A stretch of DNA of 64,000 bases from Hoyosella subflava DQS3-9A1 (GCF_000214175.1 NC_015564.1:1922001-1986000); one strand, 5' to 3'; positions 1 through 11,087 are shown, counted from the first letter of the stretch. The notes: a model not told the origin generated them from the sequence alone. Made by a program: numbers and translations.

Positions 1-1
1 T

Positions 2-919
2 GGGCGTTACACCACGCAAGCTGCCGAGCAGGCGCCAGACATCGATGTTGAGATCGCACGCGCGAGCGCAGTGGCACTCGCGAAGTGCGCGGCGAGCCGG
101 TTAGGCGGGGTCACGCTGGGGTTCGAAAGCCATCTCGTCACCGTCGATCAGCATACGAAGCTGATCGCGGAGGCTCCCACGCTCACCTGGACTTCTGCGC
201 CGGGGATAGTTGAAACGCTGAGAATGGTGAAAGACGACGCCGAGGCTGCGTTGTTACGCCGAGCCTGTGCGATCGGTGACGCTGCGCTAGCGGAGCTCAT
301 TACCAGCGGGGCCTTGCGGCCGGGCCGCACAGAACTCGATGTCGCTAGGGAACTGGAGTCCCTGATGTTCGATGCGGGTGCAGATGCGGTCGCGTTCGAG
401 ACGATCGTGGCAGCGGGAGCGCATTCCGCCATCCCGCATCATCGGCCAGCGCGCTCAGTACTGCAGGCAGGTGACTTCGTCAAAATCGATTTCGGTGCGG
501 TAGCACGCGGCTACCACTCCGACATGACACGCACGTTCGTCCTGAAGACGGAGCCGCAGCAGTGGCAGCGCGATGTGTACGAACTTGTACACGCCGCGCA
601 GGCGGCTGGCCGCGAAGCGCTCACCCCCGGAGTGGCGGGCGCTGATGTGGACGGCGCGGCACGCGCGGTGATCTCGGACGCCGGGTACGGGGAACGCTTC
701 GTTCACAGCCTGGGTCATGGAGTGGGGCTCGAAATCCACGAAGCACCGGCATTGGCGCAGACAGCGACCGGTAGACTACTCTCCAGCACTGCCGTCACGG
801 TTGAGCCCGGGGTGTATCTGCCGGGACGCGGTGGCGTCAGAATCGAGGACACGCTGATTGTCCGCGAGGGTGGGCCTGAGCTGCTCACTCACACCAGCAA
901 AGACCTCACCGTGGTCTAG
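2..919 (+). CDS. pepQ: M24 family Xaa-Pro peptidase, 5' truncated by window edge
   Basis: C-terminal pita-bread metallopeptidase domain of a proline dipeptidase / aminopeptidase P, a cytosolic enzyme cleaving X-Pro bonds. The reading frame is open from base 2 (it begins GRYTTQAAEQAPD, typical of the N-terminal domain end), so the gene starts upstream of the window. A GTG at 71 is internal. Dinuclear metal ligands are visible: Asp in KIDFGAVARGYHSDMTRTF (two Asp), His in HSLGHGVGLEIHEAP, Glu in VEPGVYLPGRGG and Glu in RIEDTL. It lies just before efp, as in other Mycobacteriales (pepQ-efp-nusB). PepQ versus PepP cannot be settled without the N-terminus. Confidence 0.9.
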   Translation, partial: GRYTTQAAEQAPDIDVEIARASAVALAKCAASRLGGVTLGFESHLVTVDQHTKLIAEAPTLTWTSAPGIVETLRMVKDDAEAALLRRACAIGDAALAELITSGALRPGRTELDVARELESLMFDAGADAVAFETIVAAGAHSAIPHHRPARSVLQAGDFVKIDFGAVARGYHSDMTRTFVLKTEPQQWQRDVYELVHAAQAAGREALTPGVAGADVDGAARAVISDAGYGERFVHSLGHGVGLEIHEAPALAQTATGRLLSSTAVTVEPGVYLPGRGGVRIEDTLIVREGGPELLTHTSKDLTVV

Positions 920-987
920 CTGGACATGCTTGAGCGTTGCCGATAGCGGTAGTGCACTTTTTCGGAAGAACTGAGGAGAGAATCGTC

Positions 988-1545
988 GTGGCCACGACCG
1001 CTGACTTCAAGAATGGGCTTGTACTGAAGATGGACAGCCAGTTGTGGCAGATCATCGAATTCCAGCACGTCAAGCCGGGCAAGGGTCCAGCGTTCGTGCG
1101 TACCAAGCTCAAGAACGTCCTCTCCGGAAAGACTGTGGACAAGACGTTCAACGCGGGCGTCAAGGTCGAAACCGCCACGGTCGACCGTCGCGACATGACG
1201 TACCTGTATCGCGATGGTGCTGACTATGTGTTCATGGACGGTGAGACATATGACCAAATCCACATCAGTGATGCCACCGTGGGGACGGGCGCCCGTTTTC
1301 TTCTGGAAAACACCGAGGTACAGGTCGCGATGCACGAAGGCGAGCCGCTGTATGTGGAACTGCCGGTAACGGTGGAGCTGCTTGTTCAGCACACCGACCC
1401 CGGTCTCCAGGGGGACCGATCGACGGGCGGCACGAAGCCTGCGGTGCTCGAAACAGGTGCCGAAGTGCAGGTTCCGCTGTTCATCAACACGGGCGAGAAG
1501 CTGAAGATCGATTCTCGTGACGGCAACTACCTCGGCCGCGCGTGA
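988..1545 (+). CDS. efp: Translation elongation factor P
   Basis: EF-P (185 aa) relieves ribosome stalling at polyproline stretches. The start chosen is GTG 988, giving the family N-terminus [10 protein letters not shown], with a GAGGAGAG ribosome site at 973-980. An in-frame upstream start at 937 would add 17 residues unlike the family. Three beta-barrel domains are expected for this length. The KOW-like domain carries the loop [10 protein letters not shown], whose tip residue is Lys32, the position that is modified or contacts the peptidyl-tRNA in other species. No modification genes are seen nearby. The stop overlaps the GTG start of nusB. Confidence 0.96.
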   Translation: MATTADFKNGLVLKMDSQLWQIIEFQHVKPGKGPAFVRTKLKNVLSGKTVDKTFNAGVKVETATVDRRDMTYLYRDGADYVFMDGETYDQIHISDATVGTGARFLLENTEVQVAMHEGEPLYVELPVTVELLVQHTDPGLQGDRSTGGTKPAVLETGAEVQVPLFINTGEKLKIDSRDGNYLGRA

Positions 1546-2144
1546 GCAACAACCGTTTCAAGAAGTTCGGCGCGAGGCACAAGGCGCGCCGCCGCTCCGT
1601 TGACTTCCTGTTCGAAGCGGAGGCCCGGTCGTGTAAGCCAACCGCAGTGGCATCCGAACGGGTTGCGCTGGCCGCGGAAAACGATCAAATGCCGCCGGTT
1701 GCGGAATACACGCACACCGTTGTCCGTGGTGTCGAGCAGAATAAGCAGCGACTCGACGACGTAATCTCCACTCACTTGCACGAGTGGACTCTCGAGCGCC
1801 TGCCGGCGGTCGATCGGGCGATCTTGCGAGTTGCGACCTGGGAGCTGCTCTACGCTACGGACGTGCCGTCCGTTGTTGCGGTGGATGAAGCTGTCGAGCT
1901 GGCAAAGGAACTTTCGACCGACGATTCGCCAGGTTTCATCAACGGAGTCCTCGGGCAGCTGGTCCTCGTCGCCCCCCAGCTCCGGGCTGCCGAGGAGCAG
2001 GCCGCTGCCGCAGTCGCTGCGCTTGACTCCGACGTGGGGCCTGAAAACGAAGACGGCGCCGCAGCTGGCGATGCTGAGGGCACCGGAAGTGAGGGTAGCC
2101 AGCCGGGCGAGAGCGGCCCGGGCACCTCGCGAGCCGACTGGTAA
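1542..2144 (+). CDS. nusB: Transcription antitermination factor NusB
   Basis: NusB (200 aa) is an all-helical RNA-binding protein that pairs with NusE (S10) on boxA in rRNA antitermination. The N-terminus has the basic [14 protein letters not shown] helix, and the core contains [23 protein letters not shown] and the [13 protein letters not shown]...FINGVLG segment typical of the family. It is longer than the usual 140-160 residues because of an acidic Gly/Glu/Ala-rich tail from about residue 145, probably disordered. It starts at GTG 1542 inside the efp stop (GTGA overlap), so it is co-transcribed with efp. Confidence 0.94.
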   Translation: MSNNRFKKFGARHKARRRSVDFLFEAEARSCKPTAVASERVALAAENDQMPPVAEYTHTVVRGVEQNKQRLDDVISTHLHEWTLERLPAVDRAILRVATWELLYATDVPSVVAVDEAVELAKELSTDDSPGFINGVLGQLVLVAPQLRAAEEQAAAAVAALDSDVGPENEDGAAAGDAEGTGSEGSQPGESGPGTSRADW

Positions 2145-2177
2145 AGTCGATCGCGGCATAACGGCATCCTTTAACGA

Positions 2178-2195
2178 TCCGTCCCGTGAGGCGGA
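2178..2195 (+). promoter_or_regulatory. Candidate PyrR-binding RNA hairpin in pyr leader
   Basis: In the 66-base gap between nusB and pyrR, TCCG (2178-2181) pairs with CGGA (2192-2195), enclosing a CCCGTGAG-type loop that resembles the PyrR-binding loop consensus. It lies directly against the pyrR ribosome site (AGAAGGAGG, 2195-2203). No terminator follows, so uridine-nucleotide-bound PyrR would block translation initiation, as described for M. smegmatis pyr. The mechanism here is inferred. Confidence 0.65.
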
Positions 2196-2210
2196 GAAGG
2201 AGGTCTGGGG

Positions 2211-2852
2211 ATGCCCCCAGAAGACAATCCGGCGGACGGCTCCGCGGCGCGCGCTTCAAGCGTTGGTCGTGGCACAGGGCAACCCGGCCGAAGCGGCGGC
2301 CGCGAGTTGCTGAGTGCAGCGGACGTCAGCCGGACGATCGCGCGAATCGCGCATCAGATCATTGAGAAGACGGCTCTTGACCAGTCCGACAGTGGGCGAC
2401 AGGTCGTTCTCGTAGGAATTCCCACCCGCGGCTCGACACTCGCGCAGCGGCTCGCGACCAAGATCGAAGAGTTCACCGGTATCGCGCCTCCTGTCGGGTC
2501 GCTCGATACGACGCTGTACCGCGATGATCTGCGATCGAAACCGCACCGCCCACTCGAGCGGACGTCGATGCCTGTAGGCGGCGTCGACAACTGCCTCGTC
2601 ATCTTGGTCGATGATGTGCTGTTCTCCGGCCGCACCGTTCGATCCGCACTTGACGCATTGCGCGACGTGGGCCGGCCCCAGATCGTCCAGCTTGCGGTGC
2701 TCGTCGACCGGGGCCACCGCGAGCTACCGATTCGCGCTGACTACGTCGGGAAGAACATACCTACGGCGCGTTCCGAAGACGTGCTGGTGCTGCTAAGCGA
2801 GCACGACGGTCGAGACGCTGTGGAACTCCGCTCAGGGGGCGAGGTCCAGTGA
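2211..2852 (+). CDS. pyrR: Bifunctional pyr operon regulator / uracil phosphoribosyltransferase PyrR
   Basis: PyrR (213 aa) binds pyr mRNA in response to UMP/UTP and can convert uracil plus PRPP to UMP. The type I phosphoribosyltransferase PRPP loop [13 protein letters not shown] lies near residues 130-142, and the [16 protein letters not shown] segment near residue 65. The N-terminal ~35 residues are Gly/Ser/Ala rich and absent from Bacillus PyrR. Start ATG 2211 has a strong AGAAGGAGG site 7 bases upstream. It is the first gene of the pyr operon, and its stop overlaps the pyrB start (GTGA). A candidate binding hairpin precedes it. Confidence 0.95.
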   Translation: MPPEDNPADGSAARASSVGRGTGQPGRSGGRELLSAADVSRTIARIAHQIIEKTALDQSDSGRQVVLVGIPTRGSTLAQRLATKIEEFTGIAPPVGSLDTTLYRDDLRSKPHRPLERTSMPVGGVDNCLVILVDDVLFSGRTVRSALDALRDVGRPQIVQLAVLVDRGHRELPIRADYVGKNIPTARSEDVLVLLSEHDGRDAVELRSGGEVQ

Positions 2853-3799
2853 AGCACCTCCTGTCGGTTTCCGATCTCACTCCGGACACGGCGCTTGAGC
2901 TCCTAGACGAGGCGAACCGTTTCGAACAAGCACTGGTCGGCCGCGAAGTGCGCAAACTCCCCACACTGCGCGGGCGCACGATCATGACGGTGTTCTACGA
3001 GAATTCGACCCGCACACGCGTGTCCTTCGAAGTAGCGGGGAAGTGGATGAGCGCCGACGTCATCAACGTCGGCATCAGCGCATCTTCGGTCAGCAAGGGT
3101 GAGTCTCTTCGCGACACTGCGATGACGCTGCACGCAGCAGGAGCAGATGCGCTGGTAGTGAGGCATCCCGCGTCGGGCGCGCCAGCACAGATCGCGAACT
3201 GGACTCGCGGCCCGGACGGGACTGGCCCCGCAGTGATCAACGCGGGTGATGGCACCCATGAGCATCCGACCCAGGCGCTGCTCGACGCGTACACGCTCCG
3301 GCAGCGGCTCGGCGAGATCGCGGGCCGTCGCATCGTGATCGTGGGCGACGTATTGCACAGCAGGGTCGCACGTTCCAACGCCCAGTTGCTCGCGATGCTC
3401 GGCGCTGAGGTTGTGCTCGTTGCACCACCGACGTTGCTGCCGGTCGGTATCGACTCGTGGCCGGTGACTGTCGGACACAGTCTCGAGGCCGAGCTCCCCG
3501 CGGCCGATGCAGTGATGATGCTTCGTGTGCAGGCCGAGCGAATGAACGGCTCGTTCTTCCCGTCAGCGCGGGAGTATGCAATTAGTTATGGCCTCAATGA
3601 AAAGCGAATGCTGATGCTCCCTGAGCACGCAGTAGTGCTCCACCCAGGTCCGATGGTACGAGGAATGGAGATCGGCTTCTCGGTTGCCGACTCACCCCGT
3701 TCGACCGTGCTGCAACAGGTTACCAATGGGGTACACATCCGGATGGCAGTGCTATTCCGCCTGCTGATAGGCGTCGATGACGCAGGGGAGGCAGTGTGA
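2849..3799 (+). CDS. pyrB: Aspartate carbamoyltransferase catalytic subunit
   Basis: ATCase (316 aa) condenses carbamoyl phosphate with L-aspartate, the committed pyrimidine step. The carbamoyl-phosphate site STRTRVSFE is at residues 53-61, HPTQALLD is near residue 135, and LHPGPMVRG is near residue 270. Length is normal for a class of ATCase without a regulatory subunit, and no pyrI is present. GTG 2849 overlaps the pyrR stop, and the TGA overlaps the pyrC GTG, so translation is probably coupled through pyrR-pyrB-pyrC. Confidence 0.97.
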   Translation: MKHLLSVSDLTPDTALELLDEANRFEQALVGREVRKLPTLRGRTIMTVFYENSTRTRVSFEVAGKWMSADVINVGISASSVSKGESLRDTAMTLHAAGADALVVRHPASGAPAQIANWTRGPDGTGPAVINAGDGTHEHPTQALLDAYTLRQRLGEIAGRRIVIVGDVLHSRVARSNAQLLAMLGAEVVLVAPPTLLPVGIDSWPVTVGHSLEAELPAADAVMMLRVQAERMNGSFFPSAREYAISYGLNEKRMLMLPEHAVVLHPGPMVRGMEIGFSVADSPRSTVLQQVTNGVHIRMAVLFRLLIGVDDAGEAV

Positions 3800-5112
3800 G
3801 GGACAGTCCCAACCCATCCGCAGCGGTCTTGATCACGCAGGTCCACCTTTACGGCGAAGGCGACCTGGTGGACGTGCTCGTCGATGATGGGCAGGTCGCG
3901 GACATAGGCGCTGGGCTCAGTGCGGAGGACGCGTCTGTGATTGATGGCCGCGGTGGCATTCTGCTCCCGGGCTTCGTGGATCTGCACACTCATCTGCGCG
4001 AGCCTGGCCGCGAGGACACGGAAACGATCGCGACGGGATCCGCTGCTGCGGCGCTGGGTGGCTACACGGCGGTGTTCGCGATGGCCAACACGGACCCCGT
4101 CGCGGACTCAGCGCTCATTACTGACCACGTGTGGCGGCGCGGCCAGGAGATCGGCTTGGTTGATGTCCACCCCGTCGGGGCTGTCACAGTCGGTTTGAAG
4201 GGCAAGCAGCTGGCGGAGCTCGGGGCGATGGCGAGCGGCGAGGCACGCGTGCGGATGTTCTCCGATGACGGCCTTTGCGTTGAAGACCCCCTCATCATGC
4301 GGCGCGCGCTGGAATATGCTCGCGGTCTGGGTGTGCTGATTGCGCAGCATGCCGAAGAGCCGCGGCTCACCGTTGGTGCTGTAGCGCACGAGGGTGCGGC
4401 AGCGGCGAAACTGGGCCTGACCGGCTGGCCACGTGCCGCGGAGGAATCGATCGTCGCCCGCGACGCGCTGCTGGCCAGGGACGCGGGCTACCGCGTACAC
4501 ATCTGTCACGCGTCTACCGCGGGCACCGCTGAACTGGTCAAATGGGCGAAGTCGCAGGGCATCCAGATCACTGCGGAGGTAACTCCGCACCACTTGATGC
4601 TCGATGATTCGCGCCTGGAAACGTACGACGCGGTGAACAAGGTGAACCCGCCGCTGCGGGAGAACTCCGATGTATCGGCCCTTCGGCGGGCGCTCGCTGA
4701 GGGTGTAATTGACTGTGTCGCAACGGACCACGCGCCCCACGCAGCGCAAGACAAATGCTGTGAATTCGCGGCCGCGCGGCCTGGAATGCTCGGCCTGCAG
4801 ACGGCTCTGTCGATCGTCATCGATGTGATGGTCAAGCCCGGTTTGCTGAGTTGGCGTGACGTTGCCCGCGTGATGAGCGAGCGGCCCGCGCAGATCGTGG
4901 GCCTGCCAGATCAGGGCCGCCCAATCGCGGTCGGTGAACCGGCCAACCTCGTAATGGTCGATCCGGATGTCGAGTGGATTGTCCGGGGCGACGATTTCGT
5001 GAGCATCTCCGACAACACGCCGTTCGAAGGACTGACGCTGCCAGGGCAGGTGCGAATGACGATGCTGCGTGGCCGGGTCACCGCGCAGGAAGGGAAGGTG
5101 AACCCCCTGTGA
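3796..5112 (+). CDS. pyrC: Dihydroorotase
   Basis: Class I dihydroorotase (438 aa), a zinc amidohydrolase that cyclises carbamoyl aspartate to dihydroorotate. The metal-binding [10 protein letters not shown] motif has His at about residues 64 and 66. Further family residues are His in EVTPHHLM and the Asp in [10 protein letters not shown]. The product would be oxidised by PyrD, whose gene is not in this window. Start GTG 3796 overlaps the pyrB stop, and the stop overlaps the start of the next gene (GTGA). It is a clear operon member. Confidence 0.96.
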   Translation: MRDSPNPSAAVLITQVHLYGEGDLVDVLVDDGQVADIGAGLSAEDASVIDGRGGILLPGFVDLHTHLREPGREDTETIATGSAAAALGGYTAVFAMANTDPVADSALITDHVWRRGQEIGLVDVHPVGAVTVGLKGKQLAELGAMASGEARVRMFSDDGLCVEDPLIMRRALEYARGLGVLIAQHAEEPRLTVGAVAHEGAAAAKLGLTGWPRAAEESIVARDALLARDAGYRVHICHASTAGTAELVKWAKSQGIQITAEVTPHHLMLDDSRLETYDAVNKVNPPLRENSDVSALRRALAEGVIDCVATDHAPHAAQDKCCEFAAARPGMLGLQTALSIVIDVMVKPGLLSWRDVARVMSERPAQIVGLPDQGRPIAVGEPANLVMVDPDVEWIVRGDDFVSISDNTPFEGLTLPGQVRMTMLRGRVTAQEGKVNPL

Positions 5113-5672
5113 CTAGGACTTTGCTCACTGTCCTCCTGTTCGCTATCTGGGTGCTGCTCGTGTGGCTGATGATCCGCTCGTGGCGGCGGCGTGGGGAGCG
5201 GCAGAGCGCGCTCGTTGGCCCTCTCCCGGAAGTGCCCGACGCGCTCGGCGCACCGTTACTTGGCCCAAGCTATGGGCTGTATGTGGGGTCAACACTGGCG
5301 CCCTCCTGGATCAATCGTGTTGCTGTCGGTGACTTTGGGAACCGTGCAGACGGCGAACTCAGCGCCTTCGACGAGGGCTTGCTCCTTACCAGGGAAGGCG
5401 CGAGCACCATCTGGATTCCGCGCGATCTGGTGCTGCACATCAGGACAGACCGAGGCCTTGCGGGGAAAGTCATCACCCGTGACGGCCTGCTCGTGATTCG
5501 ATGGCGAACGAGCACTGGCGCCGAAATTGACACCGGTTTCCGCGCGGTCGACAAATACGAGTACGACGAGTGGCTGACCGTTTGGGATGCGGAGACCAGT
5601 CACGACGACAACAGAAGCAGCAACTCAAGTGACAACAACGTACAAGACGGAAAGAACGGTGTGAACGGGTGA
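5109..5672 (+). CDS. PH-like-domain membrane protein of the pyr operon (Rv1382 family)
   Basis: Conserved protein of unknown function (187 aa). One N-terminal membrane helix ([19 protein letters not shown], about residues 4-22) is followed by a basic stretch (RSWRRRGER), suggesting the body faces the cytoplasm. The rest looks like a bacterial PH-like beta domain (about residues 45-165) and the tail is Asn/Asp/Ser rich. GTG 5109 is chosen because it overlaps the pyrC stop in the same GTGA manner as its neighbours, whereas a longer frame from 4974 would lie inside pyrC. In other Mycobacteriales a homologue sits at the same operon position, but its role is not known. Confidence 0.85.
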   Translation: MTRTLLTVLLFAIWVLLVWLMIRSWRRRGERQSALVGPLPEVPDALGAPLLGPSYGLYVGSTLAPSWINRVAVGDFGNRADGELSAFDEGLLLTREGASTIWIPRDLVLHIRTDRGLAGKVITRDGLLVIRWRTSTGAEIDTGFRAVDKYEYDEWLTVWDAETSHDDNRSSNSSDNNVQDGKNGVNG

Positions 5673-6835
5673 GCGAAGCAGCACTGGTTCTCGAGGATGG
5701 CAAGGTCTATCGCGGCCGAAGCTTCGGGGCAGTAGGTGAGACCTTCGGTGAGGCAGTGTTCAGCACCGGTATGACTGGATACCAGGAGACGCTGACAGAC
5801 CCGAGCTATCACCGGCAGATCGTTGTGGCGACAGCGCCCCAGATCGGCAACACCGGGTGGAACCTCGATGACAGCGAATCGTTTGGGTCCCGCGGTTTCG
5901 AGACTGCAGGACCAGCCGGCAAGATCTGGGTCGCTGGTTATGCGATTCGCGAGGCGACGAATCGAACTTCGAACTGGCGGGCCACGGGGTCGCTCGAAGA
6001 CGAACTTGTCCGACAGGGCGTCGTCGGGCTTCAGGGCATAGACACCCGCGCGGTGGTGCGTCATCTCCGGTCGCTGGGCTCGATGCGGGCGGGCATCTTT
6101 TCCGGCGACGCGATTGCCCCGCCCGCCGAACTTGTCGACCGTGTCCGCAATCAGCCGGAGATGCTCGGTGCAAGTCTCGCCGGCGAGGTGTCCACCGCTA
6201 ACGGCTACACCATCGAGCCGGAGGGGGAAGCACGGTTCACTGTTGCTGCTGTTGACCTTGGCATCAAGACGAACACCCCCCGGATGTTCGCCCGCAGGGG
6301 AGTGCGCGTGCACGTAGTGCCGGGCAACTCCACCATCGAGGACCTCCTGGAGCTCGATGCGGACGGAGTGTTCCTGTCCAACGGGCCAGGCGATCCTGCC
6401 ACCGCAGACACCGCTGTTCAGCTGACGAAGGCCATTCTTGGCCAGCAGCTCCCACTCTTTGGGATCTGTTTCGGTAACCAGATCTTGGGACGCGCGCTGG
6501 GGCTGTCGACCTACAAGATGAAATTCGGCCACCGGGGGATCAACATCCCGGTCATCGATCACGCGACTGGGCAAATATCGATCACGGCACAGAACCACGG
6601 TTTCGCCCTTGAAGGTGAGGCTGGCCAGGAATTCGACACGCCTTTCGGTCGCGCCGTCATCAGCCACACATGTGCGAACGACGGGACAGTCGAGGGTGTG
6701 AGGCTCCTTGATGGCTCAGCTTTCTCCGTCCAGTACCACCCAGAAGCGGCAGCGGGGCCCCACGACGCCGCGTACCTTTTTGACCAGTTCATTTCCACGC
6801 TCGACGCAGCTTCGGCCAAGAAAGGCGCTGTGTAA
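5669..6835 (+). CDS. carA: Carbamoyl-phosphate synthase small (glutaminase) subunit
   Basis: CarA (388 aa) hydrolyses glutamine and channels ammonia to CarB for carbamoyl phosphate, feeding both pyrimidines and arginine. The N-terminal CPSase small-chain domain ([14 protein letters not shown]...TGMTGYQE) is followed by a class I glutamine amidotransferase domain with nucleophile Cys in GICFGNQ (about residue 267) and the His/Glu pair in [16 protein letters not shown] 5669 overlaps the preceding stop. The TAA overlaps the ATG of carB by one base. Confidence 0.97.
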   Translation: MSEAALVLEDGKVYRGRSFGAVGETFGEAVFSTGMTGYQETLTDPSYHRQIVVATAPQIGNTGWNLDDSESFGSRGFETAGPAGKIWVAGYAIREATNRTSNWRATGSLEDELVRQGVVGLQGIDTRAVVRHLRSLGSMRAGIFSGDAIAPPAELVDRVRNQPEMLGASLAGEVSTANGYTIEPEGEARFTVAAVDLGIKTNTPRMFARRGVRVHVVPGNSTIEDLLELDADGVFLSNGPGDPATADTAVQLTKAILGQQLPLFGICFGNQILGRALGLSTYKMKFGHRGINIPVIDHATGQISITAQNHGFALEGEAGQEFDTPFGRAVISHTCANDGTVEGVRLLDGSAFSVQYHPEAAAGPHDAAYLFDQFISTLDAASAKKGAV

Positions 6836-9800
6836 TGCCACGCCGCACTGACCTCTCCCACGTGCTCGTGATCGGCTCTGGGCCGATCGTGATCGGCCAG
6901 GCATGTGAGTTCGACTATTCCGGTACCCAGGCATGCCGAGTACTCAAAGAAGAAGGCCTGCGCGTCACGCTGGTGAACTCGAACCCGGCCACGATCATGA
7001 CGGATCCCGAGTTCGCCGATGCGACCTACATCGAACCCATCACCGCAGACTTCGTTGAACTCGTCATCGCGCGTGAACGCGATAACGGGCATCCCGTGGA
7101 TGCCCTGCTGGCGACGCTTGGCGGTCAGACTGCCCTGAACACAGCGGTGGCACTGCACGAGCGCGGCATCCTCGAAAAGTACGGAGTTGAGCTAATCGGC
7201 GCCGACTTCGACGCCATTCAGCGCGGCGAAGATCGCCAGAAGTTCAAAGACATCGTGGCGAAGGTGGGCGGGGAGTCAGCCCGATCTCGTGTGTGTTACA
7301 CCATGGACGAGGTTCACGACACCGTCGCGGAACTGGGTTTTCCTGTGGTTGTCCGGCCGAGTTTCACGATGGGCGGCCTCGGTTCGGGGATGGCGTACAG
7401 CTACAACGATCTTGATCGCATCGCGGGAGGCGGCCTGTCTGCGTCACCCACAGCAAACGTGCTGATCGAAGAGTCGATTCTCGGCTGGAAGGAGTTCGAG
7501 CTCGAGCTGATGCGCGACGGTCGCGACAATGTCGTGATCGTGTGCTCCATCGAGAACCTCGACCCACTCGGCGTCCACACTGGCGATTCCATCACCGTCG
7601 CTCCCACGATGACGCTCACGGACCGTGAATACCAGGATCTTCGTGACCTCAGTATCGCAATTCTCCGCGAGGTGGGGGTCGATACCGGCGGCTGCAACAT
7701 TCAGTTTGCGGTGAATCCCGACGATGGCCGCATCGTGGTGATCGAAATGAACCCTCGCGTTTCTCGTTCGTCCGCGCTTGCGTCGAAAGCGACAGGTTTC
7801 CCGATCGCCAAGATCGCCGCGAAACTGGCCATCGGATACCGCCTCGACGAGATCGTCAACGACATCACGAAGGAGACACCTGCTTCCTTCGAGCCCACGC
7901 TTGACTACGTCGTTGTGAAAGCACCGCGGTTCGCGTTCGAGAAGTTCCCCGGCGCGGATGCGACGCTGACAACGACGATGAAATCTGTCGGCGAGGCCAT
8001 GTCGCTCGGACGTAACTTCCGGGAGGCGCTCGGCAAAGTCATGCGATCGCTGGAAACCAAGGAAACCGGATTCTGGACCGGCCCGGATCAGCATTTCAAT
8101 TCGGTCGAAGAGGTCCTCGACGATATTCGTACGCCGCTTGACGGCAGGCTCTATCGCGTAGAGATTGCGTTGCGTATGGGTGCCACCGTCGAGCAGGTCT
8201 ATGAAGCGACAGGTATCGATCCGTGGTTCCTCGCGGAGATCGCCGCACTAGTCGACTTGCGGGCGGAGCTACTCGCTGCGCCCGTCATCGAGGAGTCACT
8301 GCTGCGCAGGGCGAAGAACTCGGGTTTATCGGATCGGCAGATCGCCGCTTTGCGTCCCGAGCTCGCGGGTGAACAGGGCGTCCGGGTCTTGCGTCACCGC
8401 CTGGGGGTGCGGCCCGTCTACAAAACGGTTGACACCTGCGCGGCCGAGTTCGAGGCGAAGACCCCGTACCACTACTCGACGTACGAGCTGGATCCGGCGG
8501 CCGAGAGCGAAGTAGCGCCGCAGCGCGAGCGTGACAAGGTCATCATTCTCGGTTCTGGGCCGAACCGGATCGGCCAGGGCATCGAGTTCGACTACTCGTG
8601 TGTCCACGCCGCACTGACATTGTCGGAGGCCGGTTACGAGACAGTGATGGTGAACTGCAACCCCGAAACCGTCTCGACCGATTACGACACAGCTGACCGG
8701 CTGTACTTTGAGCCGCTCACGTTGGAAGACGTGCTCGAGGTGGTGCACGTCGAACAGCAGTCGGGAACCGTAGCAGGTGTGATTGTGCAGCTCGGCGGGC
8801 AGACGCCGCTGAAGCTGGCGCAGCAGCTGGAAGACGCCGGGGTTCCGATTGTGGGGACGACGCCGGAAGCTATCAACCTTGCAGAAGATCGTGGGGAGTT
8901 CGGGGATGTTCTGCAGGCTGCAGGCCTGCCCGCGCCCAGCTTCGGCACCGCGACGAGCTTCGCGCAGGCACGCGCGGTTGCGGCGAGCATCGGCTACCCG
9001 GTGCTGGTCCGCCCGTCGTATGTGCTCGGCGGCCGGGGAATGGAAATCGTTTATGACGAGCAGTCTCTGGAGGACTACATTTCCAGGGCGACGGAACTCA
9101 CCCCAGAACATCCGGTACTGGTCGACCGGTTTTTGGACGACGCGATCGAAATCGACGTGGACGCGCTGTGCGACGGCACCGAGGTGTTCATTGGTGGCGT
9201 AATGGAGCACATCGAGGAAGCCGGTATCCACTCGGGCGACTCGGCGTGTGCCTTACCTCCGATTACGCTCGGCCGGGCGGACCTCGACGCGGTACGCCGG
9301 TCGACCGAGGCGCTTGCTGCTGGAATCGGCGTTAAAGGCCTCCTGAACGTCCAGTACGCGCTTAAAGACGATGTTCTCTATGTCCTCGAGGCAAATCCGC
9401 GGGCAAGTCGTACGGTGCCCTTCGTGTCGAAGGCCACCGCCGTCCCGCTTGCGAAAGCGGCCGCGCGCGTCATGCTCGGCGAGTCCATCGCAGACCTTCG
9501 CCGCAGTGGCTTGCTCCCGTCGGCCGGTGATGGCGGCACGATGCCGGTGAACTCAGCAATCGCGGTGAAGGAAGCGGTGCTTCCGTTCAACAGGTTCCGC
9601 CGTGCCGATGGCGCGGCGATCGACTCTCTCCTCAGCCCCGAGATGAAGTCGACTGGCGAAGTGATGGGGATCGACGCAGACTTTGGGGCCGCGTTCGCCA
9701 AGAGCCAGACCGCGGCGTATGGCTCGCTGCCCATCGAGGGGAAGGTGTTCGTCTCGGTCGCCAACCGTGACAAGCGTGCGCTGGTCTTCCCCATCAAACG

Positions 9801-10161
9801 GCTAGCCGACCTCGGCTTCACCATTCTCGCCACGAAGGGGACCGCGGAGATGCTGCGCCGCAACGGTATTCCCTGTACCGAAGTGCGCAAACTGTCGGGT
9901 GAAGTGCTGGCCGAAGGCGAACGGACGATCGTCGATCAGATCCGTAATGGTGAGGTTGACATGGTGATCAACACGCCTTATGGCAATTCAGGCCCGCGAA
10001 TCGACGGCTATGAGATCCGCAGCGCGGCGGTGGCGACCTCGACTCCGTGCATCACGACAGTGCAGGGTGCGGCTGCGGCTGTGCAGGGCATCGAGGCGCT
10101 CCGGCGCGGTGATATCGGGGTTCAGCCACTCCAGGTGCTGCACGCCGTCCTGCGGGGATGA
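6835..10161 (+). CDS. carB: Carbamoyl-phosphate synthase large subunit
   Basis: CarB (1108 aa) is the two-ATP synthetase subunit. Two homologous halves are visible: an N-terminal carboxyphosphate domain ([19 protein letters not shown] near residue 11, ATP-grasp segment [14 protein letters not shown] near residue 175) and a C-terminal carbamate domain ([18 protein letters not shown] near residue 568, [13 protein letters not shown] near residue 723). The allosteric MGS-like domain occupies about the last 140 residues ([23 protein letters not shown]). Its length is typical. ATG 6835 follows directly on carA. Long open frames on the opposite strand are shadows. Confidence 0.98.
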   Translation: MPRRTDLSHVLVIGSGPIVIGQACEFDYSGTQACRVLKEEGLRVTLVNSNPATIMTDPEFADATYIEPITADFVELVIARERDNGHPVDALLATLGGQTALNTAVALHERGILEKYGVELIGADFDAIQRGEDRQKFKDIVAKVGGESARSRVCYTMDEVHDTVAELGFPVVVRPSFTMGGLGSGMAYSYNDLDRIAGGGLSASPTANVLIEESILGWKEFELELMRDGRDNVVIVCSIENLDPLGVHTGDSITVAPTMTLTDREYQDLRDLSIAILREVGVDTGGCNIQFAVNPDDGRIVVIEMNPRVSRSSALASKATGFPIAKIAAKLAIGYRLDEIVNDITKETPASFEPTLDYVVVKAPRFAFEKFPGADATLTTTMKSVGEAMSLGRNFREALGKVMRSLETKETGFWTGPDQHFNSVEEVLDDIRTPLDGRLYRVEIALRMGATVEQVYEATGIDPWFLAEIAALVDLRAELLAAPVIEESLLRRAKNSGLSDRQIAALRPELAGEQGVRVLRHRLGVRPVYKTVDTCAAEFEAKTPYHYSTYELDPAAESEVAPQRERDKVIILGSGPNRIGQGIEFDYSCVHAALTLSEAGYETVMVNCNPETVSTDYDTADRLYFEPLTLEDVLEVVHVEQQSGTVAGVIVQLGGQTPLKLAQQLEDAGVPIVGTTPEAINLAEDRGEFGDVLQAAGLPAPSFGTATSFAQARAVAASIGYPVLVRPSYVLGGRGMEIVYDEQSLEDYISRATELTPEHPVLVDRFLDDAIEIDVDALCDGTEVFIGGVMEHIEEAGIHSGDSACALPPITLGRADLDAVRRSTEALAAGIGVKGLLNVQYALKDDVLYVLEANPRASRTVPFVSKATAVPLAKAAARVMLGESIADLRRSGLLPSAGDGGTMPVNSAIAVKEAVLPFNRFRRADGAAIDSLLSPEMKSTGEVMGIDADFGAAFAKSQTAAYGSLPIEGKVFVSVANRDKRALVFPIKRLADLGFTILATKGTAEMLRRNGIPCTEVRKLSGEVLAEGERTIVDQIRNGEVDMVINTPYGNSGPRIDGYEIRSAAVATSTPCITTVQGAAAAVQGIEALRRGDIGVQPLQVLHAVLRG

Positions 10162-10168
10162 CGACGTG

Positions 10169-11002
10169 GTGAGGGCACCGTTTGGTGCGCGGCTGAGGGT
10201 CGCGATGGATCAGCGCGGCCCCATCTGCGCTGGTATAGACCCGCACCCTCAGCTGATGCATGCGTGGGGGCTCTCGACGGACATAGCGGGGCTCACGGAG
10301 TTCAGTCGGCGGTGCGCAGACGCTTTCGCGGAGACTGCAGCGATCGTGAAGCCCCAGGTTGCATTCTTCGAGGCGTACGGGTCGCCGGGACTCGCTGTGC
10401 TCGAAGAGACGATAGCGGCGCTGCGCTCCGGTGGTGCCTTGGTGCTGGCTGACGCGAAAAGAGGCGACATCGGATCAACGATGTCGGCATACGCCCGCGC
10501 GTGGCTCGACGACGCGTCTCCGCTCGCGTCCGACGCGGTAACCCTCTCCCCGTATCTGGGTTTCGGTTCGTTGCAGCCGGCACTGGAGTTGGCGCAGCAA
10601 ACGGGCCGGGGAGTTTTCGCCCTGGCGGCGACATCCAATCCGGAAGGCCGCACGGTTCAGCGCGCTCGGTGCAGCGGCGGAACCACCGTCGCGCAGATGA
10701 TTGTCGATGAAGCTGGAAGCCGGAATCGGGAAGCTGAGCCTATGGGGTCAGTCGGTGTGGTGATCGGCGCGACCCTGAGTGAGATTCCAGATCTGAAAGA
10801 CCTTAACGGGCCAGTGTTGCTGCCCGGCGTCGGCGCGCAGGGCGGCACTCCGGGGTCTGTGGCGAAGCTCATGGGGGAGTATGGCCACCTCGCGGTGCCA
10901 GCGGTGTCCCGTGACATCCTGAGATCAGGACCGGATGTGGCACGATTGCGCACCGCGACAACCCAGGCAGCCGAGAGTTTTGCGTTCCTGAAACAAAGCT
11001 GA
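10169..11002 (+). CDS. pyrF: Orotidine-5'-phosphate decarboxylase
   Basis: OMP decarboxylase of the actinobacterial PyrF type (277 aa), the last step of UMP synthesis. The catalytic [10 protein letters not shown] motif (Lys-x-Asp) is near residue 93, [10 protein letters not shown] is near the N-terminus, and [10 protein letters not shown] forms the phosphate-binding end. The start is taken as GTG 10169 (VRAPFGARL), which matches the family N-terminus. GTG 10166, one codon upstream, is equally possible. It lies 7 bases after the carB stop and ends the pyr operon. pyrD and pyrE are not in the window. Confidence 0.95.
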   Translation: MRAPFGARLRVAMDQRGPICAGIDPHPQLMHAWGLSTDIAGLTEFSRRCADAFAETAAIVKPQVAFFEAYGSPGLAVLEETIAALRSGGALVLADAKRGDIGSTMSAYARAWLDDASPLASDAVTLSPYLGFGSLQPALELAQQTGRGVFALAATSNPEGRTVQRARCSGGTTVAQMIVDEAGSRNREAEPMGSVGVVIGATLSEIPDLKDLNGPVLLPGVGAQGGTPGSVAKLMGEYGHLAVPAVSRDILRSGPDVARLRTATTQAAESFAFLKQS

Positions 11003-11071
11003 TTGGGCCCAGGCTGAAGTTGCGCAGTGCAGTAGTTCATGGACTGAAAGCCCAAGAAAACGGTGTAATTC

Positions 11072-11087
11072 TGTGATCTGGATCACA
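11072..11087. promoter_or_regulatory. CRP/GlxR-type operator, perfect TGTGA-N6-TCACA
   Basis: The sequence TGTGATCTGGATCACA matches exactly the TGTGA-N6-TCACA palindrome bound by the actinobacterial cAMP regulators (GlxR, Mycobacterium CRP Rv3676). It lies in the 315-base space between pyrF (ends 11002) and mihF (starts 11318), so mihF is the likely target. No other gene is supported in this space, and a 60-codon frame at 11123-11305 has no coding signal. Confidence 0.7.

Noticed and set aside
5600-6667. 355-codon minus-strand frame over carA
   Set aside because: Shadow of carA; no motif, no ribosome site context, and it would overlap the whole glutaminase gene.
8326-9231. 301-codon frame on the minus strand inside carB
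   Set aside because: It lies wholly within a strongly conserved gene on the other strand; the protein has no recognisable family pattern and reflects GC-rich codon bias.
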